Shown here: piece by piece, positions 7,174 through 15,329 of the stretch | Numbering within the stretch: position 1 is the stretch's first letter | How the letters are laid out: each line of letters begins with the position of its first letter | Source of the DNA: Clostridia bacterium | GTDB lineage: Bacteria > Bacillota > Clostridia > Oscillospirales > CAG-272 | Reading direction: 5' to 3' | NCBI GenBank assembly: GCA_017960705.1 | Contig: JAGCYR010000173.1 | Coordinates: 1 to 31,592 of the forward strand | DNA: 31,592 bases | Program-made: the position numbers and the translations under genes | Notes under the pieces: generated by a model | Database searches by the model: none | What the model saw: the letters and a program-made list of their open reading frames with translations, nothing else | Told to the model about the DNA's origin: nothing

Positions 7174-7219
7174 TCCCCCCATCCGATATCGGATCGGGGG
7201 ACTTTTTTGCTTTTTTTGT
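7174..7219 (+). terminator. Rho-independent terminator after the radA operon
   Basis: A near-perfect palindrome begins right after the TGA: a CCCCC arm at 7175-7179 pairs with GGGGG at 7196-7200 and ATCCGAT at 7181-7187 with ATCGGAT at 7188-7194. It is followed by T6, GC and T7. Confidence 0.9.
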
Positions 7220-7284
7220 GCATATACGCCAAAAAAGAGCCGGATTATTCTACATCCGGACGGGCGAAAGTTCCGAAAAAGCGA

Positions 7285-7313
7285 TTGATTTTCTTTTTCT
7301 TTTCCTGTATAAT
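7285..7313 (+). promoter_or_regulatory. Promoter for the EF-G paralogue
   Basis: TTGATT (7285-7290), 17-nt spacer, TATAAT (7308-7313). The leader of about 52 nt holds a small stem-loop, GACGG at 7322-7326 with CCGTC at 7334-7338, and the ribosome binding site AAGGAG. Confidence 0.85.
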
Positions 7314-7371
7314 ATCCCTGTGACGGTCATACGCCGTCTGCATCCCGAAAAAAAGAAGGAGCGCACTCATT

Positions 7372-9450
7372 ATGGAAAAAATCAGCACGAAATCCCTTCG
7401 CAACGTCGTCCTGCTCGGACACGGAGGGAGCGGCAAGACCTCGCTCGCAGAGGCGATGCTCTACCTCACCAAGAATACCGACCGGCTGGGCTCGGTGACC
7501 GCGGGGAACACGGTCTGCGACTATGACCCCGAGGAGATCCGCCGCGGCTTTTCGCTTTCCGCGTCTCTCGCGCCGTTCACCTGGAACGGGATCAAGATCA
7601 ACCTGATGGACACCCCGGGCTACTTCGATTTCGAGGGCGAGGTCCGGCAGTGCGCCCGCGTTGCCGACGCCGCCGTGATCGTCGTGGACGGTAAGACCGG
7701 GATCCAGGTCGGGACCGAGCTCGCGTGGGACCTTGCCACCGACGCGAAGATCCCGAAGGCGTTTTTCATCAACCGTTTCGACGATAACGAAGCGCGGTTC
7801 AAGAAGGTCTACGACGCCCTGCGCGAGAAGTTCGGCGTCGCGGTCTGCCCGGTGCAGATCCCGGTGATCGACGGCTCGGAGGTCGTCGGATTCGCCAACC
7901 TGATCGACCGCGTGATGTATATGTTCGACTCCAAGAGCGGCGGATACACCTGCCTCGACATTCCCGAGAAGCACAACGACTTCATCGAGGAGTTCCGCGG
8001 CATGCTGTTCGAGTCGATCGCGCAGACCAGCGAGGAGCTGATGGAGAAGTTCTTCAACGAGGAAGAGATCACCCGCGACGAGGCGGTCGAGGCTCTTCAC
8101 GAGGGCATCATCCACGGCGAGATCGTCCCGGTCTTCTGCGGCGCCGCCGTCAAGATGTGGGGCATCAAGACCCTGCTCGACACCATCGCCGATTCCTTCC
8201 CGCGTCCCACCGCCCGCAAGGTCGAGCACGGCTTCAGCGAGGACGGCAAGGCGATCGAGATCCCGATCGAACCCGAAGGCGAGACTTCGATTTTCATCTT
8301 CAAGACCGTCGCGGATCCCTTCGTCGGCAAGATGTCTTTCTTCAAGGTGATGAACGGGGAACTCGCAAAAGACGCGACGCTCCGCAACACCACGAACGGA
8401 CAGGTCGAGAAGTTCGGACGGCTCTATATGATGCGCGGCAAGAAGCAGACCGACGTCGAGGTCCTCTGCTGCGGCGATATCGGCGTGACCGCGAAGCTGG
8501 TCAACACCAACACCAACGACACCCTGACCGCGAAGGCGGAGAACTTCCGCTACGCGCCGGTGGTCTTCCCGTCCGCCTATATGACCATGGCGATCGTGCC
8601 GAAGGCGAAGGGCGACGAGGACAAGATCTCGCAGGGCATCACCCGTCTGCTCGAAGAGGATCCCACCTTGAAATACGAGAACAATCCCGAGACCAAGCAG
8701 CTGACCGTTTCGGGTCTCGGCGATATGCACCTCGACGTCCTGACGGCGAAGTTGAAGGCACGCTTCGGGACTTCGGTCGACCTGACCGAGCCGAAGATCG
8801 CCTACCGCGAGACCATCAAGGGCAAGTCCGACGTCGAAGGGAAGCACAAGAAGCAGTCGGGCGGTTCGGGTCAGTACGGTCACGTCAAGATCCGCTTCTC
8901 CCACGGGGAAGAGGAGGGTCTTACCTTCACCGAATCGGTCTTCGGCGGCTCGGTTCCGAAGCAGTACTTCCCGGCGGTCGAAAAGGGACTGCAGGAGTGC
9001 ATGGAACACGGCGTTCTGGCGGGCTACCCGATGGTCAATCTCGCGGCGGAGCTCTACGACGGTTCCTACCACGAAGTCGACTCCAACGAAATCTCCTTCA
9101 AACTCGCCGCGCGGCTTGCGTATAACGCCGGTCTGCCGCTTGCGAAACCCGTTCTGCTCGAGCCGATCGGGACGCTCAAGGTCGTGATCCCCGCAGATTA
9201 CGTCGGCGACGTTTACGGCGATCTGCCGAAGCGCCGCGGCCGCATCATGGGGACCGAGACCGCCGACAAGAACGGCTATCAGGTCGTTGTGGCGGAAGTG
9301 CCGAAGGCGGAGATGGCGGACTACGTGATCTCGCTCCGCGCCATGACCCAGGGCAGAGGACGCTTCGACTACGAAGTCGTCCGCTACGAAGAGGTCCCGG
9401 GACCCATCGCGCAGAAGATCATCGACGAGGCGAAGAAGAACGCCGAATAA
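7372..9450 (+). CDS. Elongation factor G paralogue (EF-G-like GTPase)
   Basis: A 692-residue translational GTPase with full EF-G length and domain order (G domain, II, III, IV, V). G1 is GHGGSGKTS at residues 16-24 and G3 is DTPGYFDF at 80-87. G4 is NRFD at 134-137 instead of the usual NKMD, a Lys-to-Arg change. Domain IV/V motifs are visible: GSGQYGHVKIRF, FGGSVPKQYFPAVEKGLQE, and near the C terminus PKRRGRIMGTE and the LRAMTQGRGRFDYEVVRYEEVP segment. EF-G catalyses translocation or, in some paralogues, ribosome recycling or stress functions. It is not beside rpsL, rpsG or tuf, and its divergent G4 suggests a second, Clostridia-type EF-G rather than the str-operon enzyme. ATG at 7372 follows AAGGAG with a long 11-nt spacing. 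It has its own strong promoter. Confidence 0.92.
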   Translation: MEKISTKSLRNVVLLGHGGSGKTSLAEAMLYLTKNTDRLGSVTAGNTVCDYDPEEIRRGFSLSASLAPFTWNGIKINLMDTPGYFDFEGEVRQCARVADAAVIVVDGKTGIQVGTELAWDLATDAKIPKAFFINRFDDNEARFKKVYDALREKFGVAVCPVQIPVIDGSEVVGFANLIDRVMYMFDSKSGGYTCLDIPEKHNDFIEEFRGMLFESIAQTSEELMEKFFNEEEITRDEAVEALHEGIIHGEIVPVFCGAAVKMWGIKTLLDTIADSFPRPTARKVEHGFSEDGKAIEIPIEPEGETSIFIFKTVADPFVGKMSFFKVMNGELAKDATLRNTTNGQVEKFGRLYMMRGKKQTDVEVLCCGDIGVTAKLVNTNTNDTLTAKAENFRYAPVVFPSAYMTMAIVPKAKGDEDKISQGITRLLEEDPTLKYENNPETKQLTVSGLGDMHLDVLTAKLKARFGTSVDLTEPKIAYRETIKGKSDVEGKHKKQSGGSGQYGHVKIRFSHGEEEGLTFTESVFGGSVPKQYFPAVEKGLQECMEHGVLAGYPMVNLAAELYDGSYHEVDSNEISFKLAARLAYNAGLPLAKPVLLEPIGTLKVVIPADYVGDVYGDLPKRRGRIMGTETADKNGYQVVVAEVPKAEMADYVISLRAMTQGRGRFDYEVVRYEEVPGPIAQKIIDEAKKNAE

Positions 9451-9463
9451 TCCCGACATAACA

Positions 9464-9537
9464 GGGGACTGCCGCGCCGGAACGGGGAGGATCAGCCGAA
9501 AAACGGTTACCTCCTCCGTTCCCCCGCGTCGGTCCCC
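9464..9537 (+). other. Large imperfect intergenic hairpin (74 nt)
   Basis: The inner stem pairs GGAACGG-GGAGG (starting 9479) with CCTCC-T-CCGTTCC (ending 9522), broken by one bulged base. A small AGCCG/CGGTT hairpin sits at its tip, and outside it GGGGAC at 9464-9469 pairs with GTCCCC at 9532-9537 through an imperfect CGCG-containing stem. There is no T-tract, so it is not a standard intrinsic terminator. It may protect the 3' end of the EF-G mRNA or control the next gene, for which no separate promoter is visible. Confidence 0.6.
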
Positions 9538-9573
9538 CGCGCCTGTACAGACAACACGGAAAAAGGATTCGCT

Positions 9574-10521
9574 ATGAGCAAAAAGAAAAAGACCCCGACG
9601 GAAGAAACCCCGTCGGAGGTTACGTCAGAAGCGAAAAAACCGCAACAAAAGAAAAAACGGCGGCGGCACTTCGGCGACCGCTACGAGGGAAGACGGCTGC
9701 GCACCCTCGCTCCGATGCAGTACGTCATCCCCTACATCATGAAGGTCCGCGCCGACTCTCAAAACCACTTTGAGGATCGGATCGATATGGATATCCTCGA
9801 CGCCTACTGCGCCAAAAAACAGGCGGAGGGGCTGACCGGATTCGGCGCCCTGCACGCGATCCTCGCCGCCTACGTCCGCACCGTCGCGGAGCGCCCGGGG
9901 ATCAACCGTTTCGTCGCGGGTCAGCACGTATACGCGCGGCACAATATCGTCGCGAATATGACCATCAAAAAGAAGATGGGGCTGGATTGTCCCGACACCG
10001 TGATTAAGGTGATCTTCGATCCCTCGGACACCGCCGACGACGTCTACCGCAAGTTCAAAGAGACGGCGGATAAGGCGACCTCCGACGACACCGATTTCGA
10101 CAATACGGCGGGTTTCCTCCGTCACATCCCGGGGCTGGTCCTGCGCGGTGTGATCGGGCTGCTCCGCTTCCTCGACTATTTCGGGCTCCTGCCGCGGGGA
10201 CTGGTCAAAGTCAGCCCCTTCCACGGCTCGCTCGTCATTACCAGTATGGGGTCGCTCGGGATCAACGCGATCTACCACCATCTCTACGATTTCGGCAACG
10301 TCCCCCTCTTTTTCTCGTACGGGAAGCGTCGCACCGAAAACGAGCTGCAGCCCGACGGCACGGTTTGCACCCGCAAGTTCGTCGATCTGCGCGTCGTGAC
10401 CGACGAGCGGACCTGCGACGGGTATTACTACGCCTCGGCGTTCAAGATCATGCAACGGTACCTTTCGCACCCCGATCTCCTCGATTCGCCCCCCGAGACG
10501 GTGAAAGAGGATATAGACTGA
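9574..10521 (+). CDS. E2-like acyltransferase-fold protein (2-oxoacid dehydrogenase E2 catalytic-domain homologue)
   Basis: A 315-residue protein with a highly charged N-terminal tail (residues 1-45, Lys/Arg/Glu rich) followed by a chloramphenicol-acetyltransferase/E2 fold. Similarity to E2 catalytic domains is seen in RRLRTLAPMQYVIPYIMKVR, DILDAYCAKKQAEGLTGFGALHAILAAYVR, a VSPFHGSLVITSMGSLG stretch and the C-terminal DERTCDG (residues 277-283). True E2 enzymes have H-R-x-x-D-G, with His as the catalytic base; here that His is Glu278. Lipoyl and E1/E3-binding domains are absent, and no E1 or E3 genes are near. It therefore probably does not act as a classical dihydrolipoyl acyltransferase; a scaffold or different acyl chemistry is possible. 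The ATG at 9574 follows AAAAAGGA. A hydrophobic patch at ~180-205 could associate with membrane. Confidence 0.8.
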   Translation: MSKKKKTPTEETPSEVTSEAKKPQQKKKRRRHFGDRYEGRRLRTLAPMQYVIPYIMKVRADSQNHFEDRIDMDILDAYCAKKQAEGLTGFGALHAILAAYVRTVAERPGINRFVAGQHVYARHNIVANMTIKKKMGLDCPDTVIKVIFDPSDTADDVYRKFKETADKATSDDTDFDNTAGFLRHIPGLVLRGVIGLLRFLDYFGLLPRGLVKVSPFHGSLVITSMGSLGINAIYHHLYDFGNVPLFFSYGKRRTENELQPDGTVCTRKFVDLRVVTDERTCDGYYYASAFKIMQRYLSHPDLLDSPPETVKEDID

Positions 10522-10543
10522 CTCCCGAAAAACCGAAAAACAC

Positions 10544-10572
10544 TTGACAAAGGAAACGCGCCGAATTATAAT
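10544..10572 (+). promoter_or_regulatory. Consensus sigma-A promoter
   Basis: Perfect TTGACA (10544-10549), 17-nt spacer and perfect TATAAT (10567-10572) upstream of the polytopic membrane protein. The leader contains a CCCGG/CCGGG stem-loop (10594-10598 with 10606-10610). The ribosome binding site before 10636 is weak. Confidence 0.9.
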
Positions 10573-10635
10573 ATACTTGTATAGTTTTTTTCACCCGGCG
10601 TCTGCCCGGGAATCCATAAGAAAGCGGTCGGTGAG

Positions 10636-11910
10636 ATGAGAAAAGTCTTCACGTTTCTTCTTATCCTGTTTCCGTTCCTGAATCAGTTCGGGCTGCCGGT
10701 CAAAGTGCCGGTGCTGACCTCTCATTTCTCGATCGGATATCTCGTTCTGCTCCCGGTCGCCCTTATCTGGCTGCTCCTGAAGATCCCGACCGAGGGACTT
10801 TTCAGGATCAAGACCTACGGTTTCTCCGGCTATATCCTGTTCCTTCTCGTCGCTGCTTTCTCTGCTGTGATGGCGCGGCGGAATTCGTTCTACGCCGGCA
10901 ACGGCAAGCTGCTCGATCTCGGGATCTTCATCCTGTTCTGGCTGATCGTTCTGTACGCCTCCCGCGACGTCTTCAACGTGAAGTTCGGGATGGCGTGCTA
11001 TTCCGCCCTCGCCGTGATCTTCTCGGCGTATTTCATCCTGCAGTTCGTCGTATTTGCGATCAAGGGGATCTACCTTCCGACCGTCTTCCGCGATTTCTAC
11101 GTTTTCGGCGGTTCCTACGTCGACGCTTTCAAGGCGACGGGAACCCCCACGTCGCTCTTCACCACGACCGAAGGCTACGCTCTCTACTGTCTGCCCGCCG
11201 TCGCGTATCTGCTCCTCTGGGATCGGATCGGCTTCAACGGGCAGGAATTCATCTGCGCCGTGGTCATTTCGGCGGGTCTGGTACTCACCAAGAACGTGCC
11301 GATCATCGTCGCGCTCTCGTTGATCTGGGGGCTCTACGTCCTGTTCATTCTGGTCTACTTTATCGTCCATCCTTACGACGGGATGTACCGCTTCACGCAT
11401 CAGAAACCCTCGCGCGTCGTGCTGCAGATCGTTTTCCCGCTCGTCGCACTTGCCGGCGGCGCGGCGGTGTAGTTCACCGGCGGCCGTTTCTCCAAGCTGA
11501 TCTCGGGCGTCCTCGGGATGATCCGCGATCCGGCTTTGACCTCGGGATTTGAGGCGGCGGGGCTGGCGGGGAACCACGGCGGGTTTATCCGGCTCTTCGG
11601 CTGCGGCGTCGGGAACGTGAAGAACTACCTCGAGTCCTGCGGCGTGGATCTTCCCGCGAACATGGGCGCGATCGGCTACGTTTTCCTGTCGGTCGGGCTG
11701 GTCGGGCTGATCGTCTACGTCGGCGCGCTCTTCTCGCTGCTCTCGACCCGGCGGGGCAAGTTCGGCTTCGGGATGGCGGCGCTCTCGCTCTTCCTCGCGG
11801 CCTTCGGGAATATGGTGTTCCTCGATATCTCGGTGTTCTGGATCCTGCTCGCGCTTGTCGCGAACGACAACGGCGAGATGTCCTTCCGCAAGTTCCTCCG
11901 ACTCAGATAA
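10636..11910 (+). pseudogene. O-antigen-ligase/Wzy-like polytopic membrane protein, interrupted by TAG
   Basis: A 424-codon frame for an integral membrane protein with about ten hydrophobic helices and short loops. A GGRFSKLISGVLGM segment after the sixth or seventh helix and a GCGVGN-containing loop resemble the large periplasmic loop region of Wzy/O-antigen-ligase polymerases, which join or polymerise surface glycans. The resemblance is in topology and a few motifs, so the assignment is tentative. The frame is broken at 11470-11472 by TAG (GTG-TAG-TTC), after which the same frame continues for 146 codons with uniform composition to TAA at 11908-11910. A single substitution, for example TAC to TAG, would explain it. 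As sequenced the first part (278 aa) would lack the last helices. No glycosyltransferases are near. Confidence 0.7.
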
Positions 11911-11916
11911 AAAAAC

Positions 11917-11950
11917 AACCCGGACGGCAAACTTCGTCCGGGTTTTTTTA
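11917..11950. terminator. Bidirectional intrinsic terminator
   Basis: AACCCGGACG (11917-11926) pairs with CGTCCGGGTT (11935-11944), followed by T7 on the plus strand and preceded by an A-rich run that gives a T-rich tail on the minus strand. It lies between the convergent membrane-protein genes and can serve both. Confidence 0.9.
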
Positions 11951-11957
11951 TTTGTTT

Positions 11958-12413
11958 TCAGCGGAAACGGGAATCGTAGGGGGTTGACCCGCCGTTTTTC
12001 TCCGGCTTTTGGATCGCGCCGAAGAGACGGAGCAGGAAATACCCGGCGGTGAAACACACGGCGTAGAGCACGGTGAAGATCATAACCGAGAGGAACACCG
12101 CCGCGGGACCCGAGATCTTGAGTTTTCCCGCCGCGACGAACACGATAAGGAACGCGGCGAGCAGGGTCGCGTAGTGGATCAGGATGCGGAGAACGATATG
12201 CAGCCCCCTGACCGTCAGCAGCCGGTTCGCCAGCGCGACGAGCAGGGAGAACAGAAGGATCAGAAGGAACTGGCGAAGGTTGATCGCCGGATCGAGCAGG
12301 GTCTCGTCCTCGCCGTTGACGATCGCGGCGACGAGGTAGAAGAAGACCGAGATCAGGGTACAGATCACGCAGCTCGAAACAAGGATCTTGCGGACGAACT
12401 CTTTTACCGTCAT
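11958..12413 (-). CDS. Four-helix membrane protein, DUF3021-like
   Basis: A 151-residue protein with four clear transmembrane segments, at about residues 12-33, 46-64, 77-97 and 105-129, and a polar C-terminal tail (QKPEKNGGSTPYDSRFR). The pattern of helices and the R-I-L-I-H-Y sequence at the start of the third helix resemble DUF3021 proteins, small membrane proteins often paired with LytTR regulators; no such partner is adjacent here. The start is the ATG at 12413, preceded by AAAGGG; an upstream ATG at 12482 would place the promoter inside the gene. It is transcribed alone from the promoter at 12454-12482 and ends at the shared terminator. Function is unknown and the family assignment is moderate. 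Confidence 0.75.
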   Translation of the reverse strand: MTVKEFVRKILVSSCVICTLISVFFYLVAAIVNGEDETLLDPAINLRQFLLILLFSLLVALANRLLTVRGLHIVLRILIHYATLLAAFLIVFVAAGKLKISGPAAVFLSVMIFTVLYAVCFTAGYFLLRLFGAIQKPEKNGGSTPYDSRFR

Positions 12414-12453
12414 GGGGCGCCCTTTCTTTTTCGTTTGGACTTTTTCCGCTACT

Positions 12454-12482
12454 ATCATAGCATATCGCGGACGGGATTGCAA
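12454..12482 (-). promoter_or_regulatory. Minus-strand promoter of the DUF3021-like gene
   Basis: On the minus strand TTGCAA (12482-12477), a 17-nt spacer and TATGAT (12459-12454) with an extended TG. The start codon is 40 nt downstream. Confidence 0.8.
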
Positions 12483-12544
12483 GCCGCTTTCCCGATTCCG
12501 CGTATTTTTTTTATTTTATTCACGCGAAAATCACTCGGAATTGA

Positions 12545-12573
12545 TTGACAAACCGCGATAATAAATGTATAAT
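12545..12573 (+). promoter_or_regulatory. Consensus promoter of the nusB operon
   Basis: Perfect TTGACA (12545-12550), 17-nt spacer and perfect TATAAT (12568-12573). The ~65-nt leader carries a stem-loop, GATCGGA at 12594-12600 with TCCGATC at 12609-12615, without a T-tract. Confidence 0.92.
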
Positions 12574-12643
12574 AAAGTGAATGATATGAATATGATCGGA
12601 GATTTACGTCCGATCGACGGGATAAGAAAGGAACTCCGCGGGT

Positions 12644-13090
12644 ATGGCACAGGAAAGAAATATGACGAGACGCGAGGCGAGAGAGGCGATCGTATCGACC
12701 CTTTTCTCGTATGAATATACGCCCGAAAAGACGGCGGAGGAGCTGAACGCGGAGCGTATCGGCGTGCTCGGCGGGAAAGAGGACCTTTATATCTCCGAGG
12801 CGATCGAGGGGGTGCTTGCGAATCTCTCCGAGATCGACGGGCTGATCGAACGGTCCGCCGTCGGATGGGCGCTCGGGCGCATCTCCCGCGTGTCGCGCGC
12901 GATCCTGCGTCTTGCGTGCTACGAGATGCTGTACCGCCCCGATATCCCGCCGCTGGTCTCGCTCGACGAGGCGGTCGAGCTTGCGAAGAAATTTGACGAC
13001 GAGAACGCCTACACCTTCGTCAACGGCGTTCTGAACCGCGCCATGCAGTCGGAGGAGGTTGCCCGGTCGCGCGGCGGGGAGAAGGGATGA
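12644..13090 (+). CDS. nusB: Transcription antitermination factor NusB
   Basis: A 148-residue all-helical RNA-binding protein that, with NusE/S10, binds boxA RNA and promotes antitermination of rRNA operons. The family pattern is visible: MTRREAREAIVSTLF at the start, an IGxxL-like helix, the central SAVGWALGRISRVSRAILRLACYEMLY and the C-terminal PPLVSLDEAVELAKKFDDENAYTFVNGVLNRA. The start at 12644 gives six residues more than a second ATG at 12662, which has AGGAAAG upstream and also fits the family start; the choice is open. It is the first gene of a long operon and overlaps the next gene by ATGA at 13087. Confidence 0.96.
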   Translation: MAQERNMTRREAREAIVSTLFSYEYTPEKTAEELNAERIGVLGGKEDLYISEAIEGVLANLSEIDGLIERSAVGWALGRISRVSRAILRLACYEMLYRPDIPPLVSLDEAVELAKKFDDENAYTFVNGVLNRAMQSEEVARSRGGEKG

Positions 13091-14061
13091 ATTCCCCCGT
13101 CTTCGTCGGTTTCGATACCAGCAACTATACTACTTCGCTCGCCGTCGTCGACTCGGAAGACCGGGTGATCGCCAACCTGAAGCAGCCGCTCGCGGTCTCG
13201 GAGGGGGAACACGGTCTGCGCCAGTCCGACGCGGTCTTTCAGCACGTGAAGAACCTGCCCCTGCTCGCCGAGCGCGTCGCCCCGTACCTTGAGGGGCGAG
13301 AGATCCTCGCCGTCGGGGTGTCCGAACGCCCGCGCGACCGCGACGGGTCGTATATGCCGTGTTTTCTCGCGGGGATCGCCGCCGCTTCAAACGCCGCGTC
13401 GCTTTCGGGTCTGCCGCTCTACCGTTTTTCGCACCAGTCCGGGCATCTGATGGCGGCGATCGTGTCGTCGCGCCGCTTCGACCTGCTTGACAAACCCTTC
13501 TACGCCTACCACGTATCGGGCGGGACCACCGAGCTGCTCGCCGTCTCGCGCACCGAAAACGGATTCGATTCCGAGATCGTCGGGGGGACCCGCGACCTCA
13601 ACGCCGGACAGGTGATCGACCGGATCGGCGTCGCGCTTGGAGTACCGTTTCCCGCGGGACCGGGGCTTGAAAAACTCGCTCTCGGCTATACGGGAAAGAT
13701 CCCGAAGAGAAAGCCCGCGGTAAAGGACGGCTTCGTCAACCTCTCGGGGCTTGAAAATCTCGCGCTTGACCTTTACAAGAAAACCGAAGATCCCGGACAG
13801 GTCTCCGCCTTCGTTTTCGAACATATCGCGGAGGCGATCGTCGAAATGACCGCCGAGACGTTTGCCGAATACGGTCCCCGCGACCTGCTCTGCGCCGGGG
13901 GCGTGATGAGCTCGACCATCCTGCGCGGCAGGATCACGGAGCGATTCTCCGCGTCGTTTGCCGAGCCCGCGCTTTCGTCCGACAACGCCGTCGGGATCGC
14001 CGCCCTAACCGCCCGCGCCTATAAACGCGAGAGGGGCGAAGGGGGAAAGGAGACGCCGTGA
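13087..14061 (+). CDS. TsaD-like (Kae1/peptidase M22 family) paralogue
   Basis: A 324-residue ASKHA-fold protein related to TsaD, the tRNA A37 threonylcarbamoyltransferase. It has the N-terminal phosphate-binding segment (GFDTSNYTTSLAVV), a metal-site motif HQSGH at residues 116-120 in place of the HMEGH usual in TsaD, the loop VSGGTTELL, and a GAGGVMSS-like nucleotide segment (CAGGVMSS). True TsaD starts with an IETSCDET motif, so this is the Clostridia paralogue commonly found beside nusB or xseA rather than the essential modification enzyme. Its activity is unknown; a TsaB- or TsaD-related ATPase role is an inference. It overlaps nusB by ATGA and xseA by GTGA, so it is tightly coupled within the operon. 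Confidence 0.85.
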   Translation: MNSPVFVGFDTSNYTTSLAVVDSEDRVIANLKQPLAVSEGEHGLRQSDAVFQHVKNLPLLAERVAPYLEGREILAVGVSERPRDRDGSYMPCFLAGIAAASNAASLSGLPLYRFSHQSGHLMAAIVSSRRFDLLDKPFYAYHVSGGTTELLAVSRTENGFDSEIVGGTRDLNAGQVIDRIGVALGVPFPAGPGLEKLALGYTGKIPKRKPAVKDGFVNLSGLENLALDLYKKTEDPGQVSAFVFEHIAEAIVEMTAETFAEYGPRDLLCAGGVMSSTILRGRITERFSASFAEPALSSDNAVGIAALTARAYKRERGEGGKETP

Positions 14062-15329
14062 ATCAGGAATCCTTCGATATCCCCGTCTCCGCGCCGCAAA
14101 ACGACGGCGTGCTTTCGGTCTCGCAGCTGAATCAATACGTCAAGACGCTCCTTGAGGGCGACGACGTCCTGCAGTCGGTCTCGGTGCGCGGCGAGATCTC
14201 CAACTTCTCGCAGCCCAAATCCGGGCATCTGTATTTCTCGCTCAAAGACGGCGACGGGCTGATCCGCTGCGTGATGTTCCGCTCGCGGGCGCAGTTCGTG
14301 AAGTTCCCGCTGCAGGACGGTCTTTCGGTCGTCGCGCGCGGCGCCGTCACGCTCTACCCGAAGAACGGGGAATACCAGCTTTACGTTTCGGCTCTTTCCC
14401 GCGACGGGGTGGGTTCGCTCTACCTCGCGTACGAGAAGCTTCGCGCCAAACTGGAATCCGAGGGGCTCTTCGACGAGGAACGCAAGAAGCCTCTGCCGCA
14501 GTACCCGAAAAAGATCGGGATCGTCACGTCTCCTACCGGCGCCGCGATCCGTGATATGCTCCGCATCCTGAAACGGAGATTCCCTCCGGCGGAGATCCTG
14601 ATCGTTCCCGCCGCGGTACAGGGCGCGAGCGCCCCCGCGGAGCTTGCCGATGGGATCCGCCGTCTCAACCTGCGGGACGATATCGACGTCATCATCATCG
14701 GACGGGGCGGGGGATCGTTTGAAGACCTGTTCTGCTTCAACGACGAGACCCTCGCGCGAACCGTCGCCGCGTCGAAGATCCCGGTGATCTCGGCGGTCGG
14801 ACACGAAACCGACTTCACCATCTGCGACTTCGTTTCGGATCTGCGCGCCGCCACCCCGTCGAACGCGGCGGAACTCGCCGTTCCCGACCGCGCCGAACTG
14901 CTCTCCGCTCTGTACGCCCTGCCGACCCGTCTTGCGCGCGCCCTGACCCGCGAGAACGAGCGCAGGCGCGAGCGGCTCGATTCGCTCGTCGGCAGACCGA
15001 TCTTTCTTAGACCCGAGACCCTTACCCGCGACCGGATGCGGGACGTCGACGCGTTATCCGACCGCGCCGTGTCCGCCGTCCGCGCCGCGTATTCTTCCAA
15101 GCGCGAGGGATTCACCGCGCTCGCGGCGACCCTGACGGCGCTCAATCCTCTGGCGACGCTGTCCCGCGGCTACGCCATCGCCGAGACCCCGGAGGGAAGA
15201 CCCGTGGTTTCGGTCGGCGAACGCGCCGTGGGCGACCCCGTCGACGTGGTTTTACCGGACGGCAAACTTTCGACCGTCGTCCGCGCGATCACGCCAAAAC
15301 GGCAAATCGGAACAGGAGATGGAAAATGA
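14058..15329 (+). CDS. xseA: Exodeoxyribonuclease VII large subunit
   Basis: A 423-residue catalytic subunit of exonuclease VII, which degrades single-stranded DNA to acid-soluble oligonucleotides. An N-terminal OB-fold (SVSQLNQYVKTLLEGDDVLQ, GEISNFSQPKSGHLYFSLKD) is followed by the core domain with GIVTSPTGAAIRDML, IIIGRGGGSFEDLFCFNDE and a VISAVGHETDFTI segment, then LRAATPSNAAEL. A helical region and the C-terminal LSRGYAI strand complete the family layout. The GTG start at 14058 overlaps the stop of the TsaD-like gene, and its own stop overlaps xseB by ATGA, giving stoichiometric coupling with the small subunit. Length matches the family. Confidence 0.97.
   Translation: MNQESFDIPVSAPQNDGVLSVSQLNQYVKTLLEGDDVLQSVSVRGEISNFSQPKSGHLYFSLKDGDGLIRCVMFRSRAQFVKFPLQDGLSVVARGAVTLYPKNGEYQLYVSALSRDGVGSLYLAYEKLRAKLESEGLFDEERKKPLPQYPKKIGIVTSPTGAAIRDMLRILKRRFPPAEILIVPAAVQGASAPAELADGIRRLNLRDDIDVIIIGRGGGSFEDLFCFNDETLARTVAASKIPVISAVGHETDFTICDFVSDLRAATPSNAAELAVPDRAELLSALYALPTRLARALTRENERRRERLDSLVGRPIFLRPETLTRDRMRDVDALSDRAVSAVRAAYSSKREGFTALAATLTALNPLATLSRGYAIAETPEGRPVVSVGERAVGDPVDVVLPDGKLSTVVRAITPKRQIGTGDGK

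Noticed and set aside
12461..12469. Further CATATCGCG copy outside the array
   Set aside because: It sits within the 17-nt spacer of the DUF3021-like gene promoter and is not joined to a palindrome. Copies at 6604-6612 and 13822-13830 are plain His-Ile-Ala codons, so the 9-mer alone occurs by chance in this composition.
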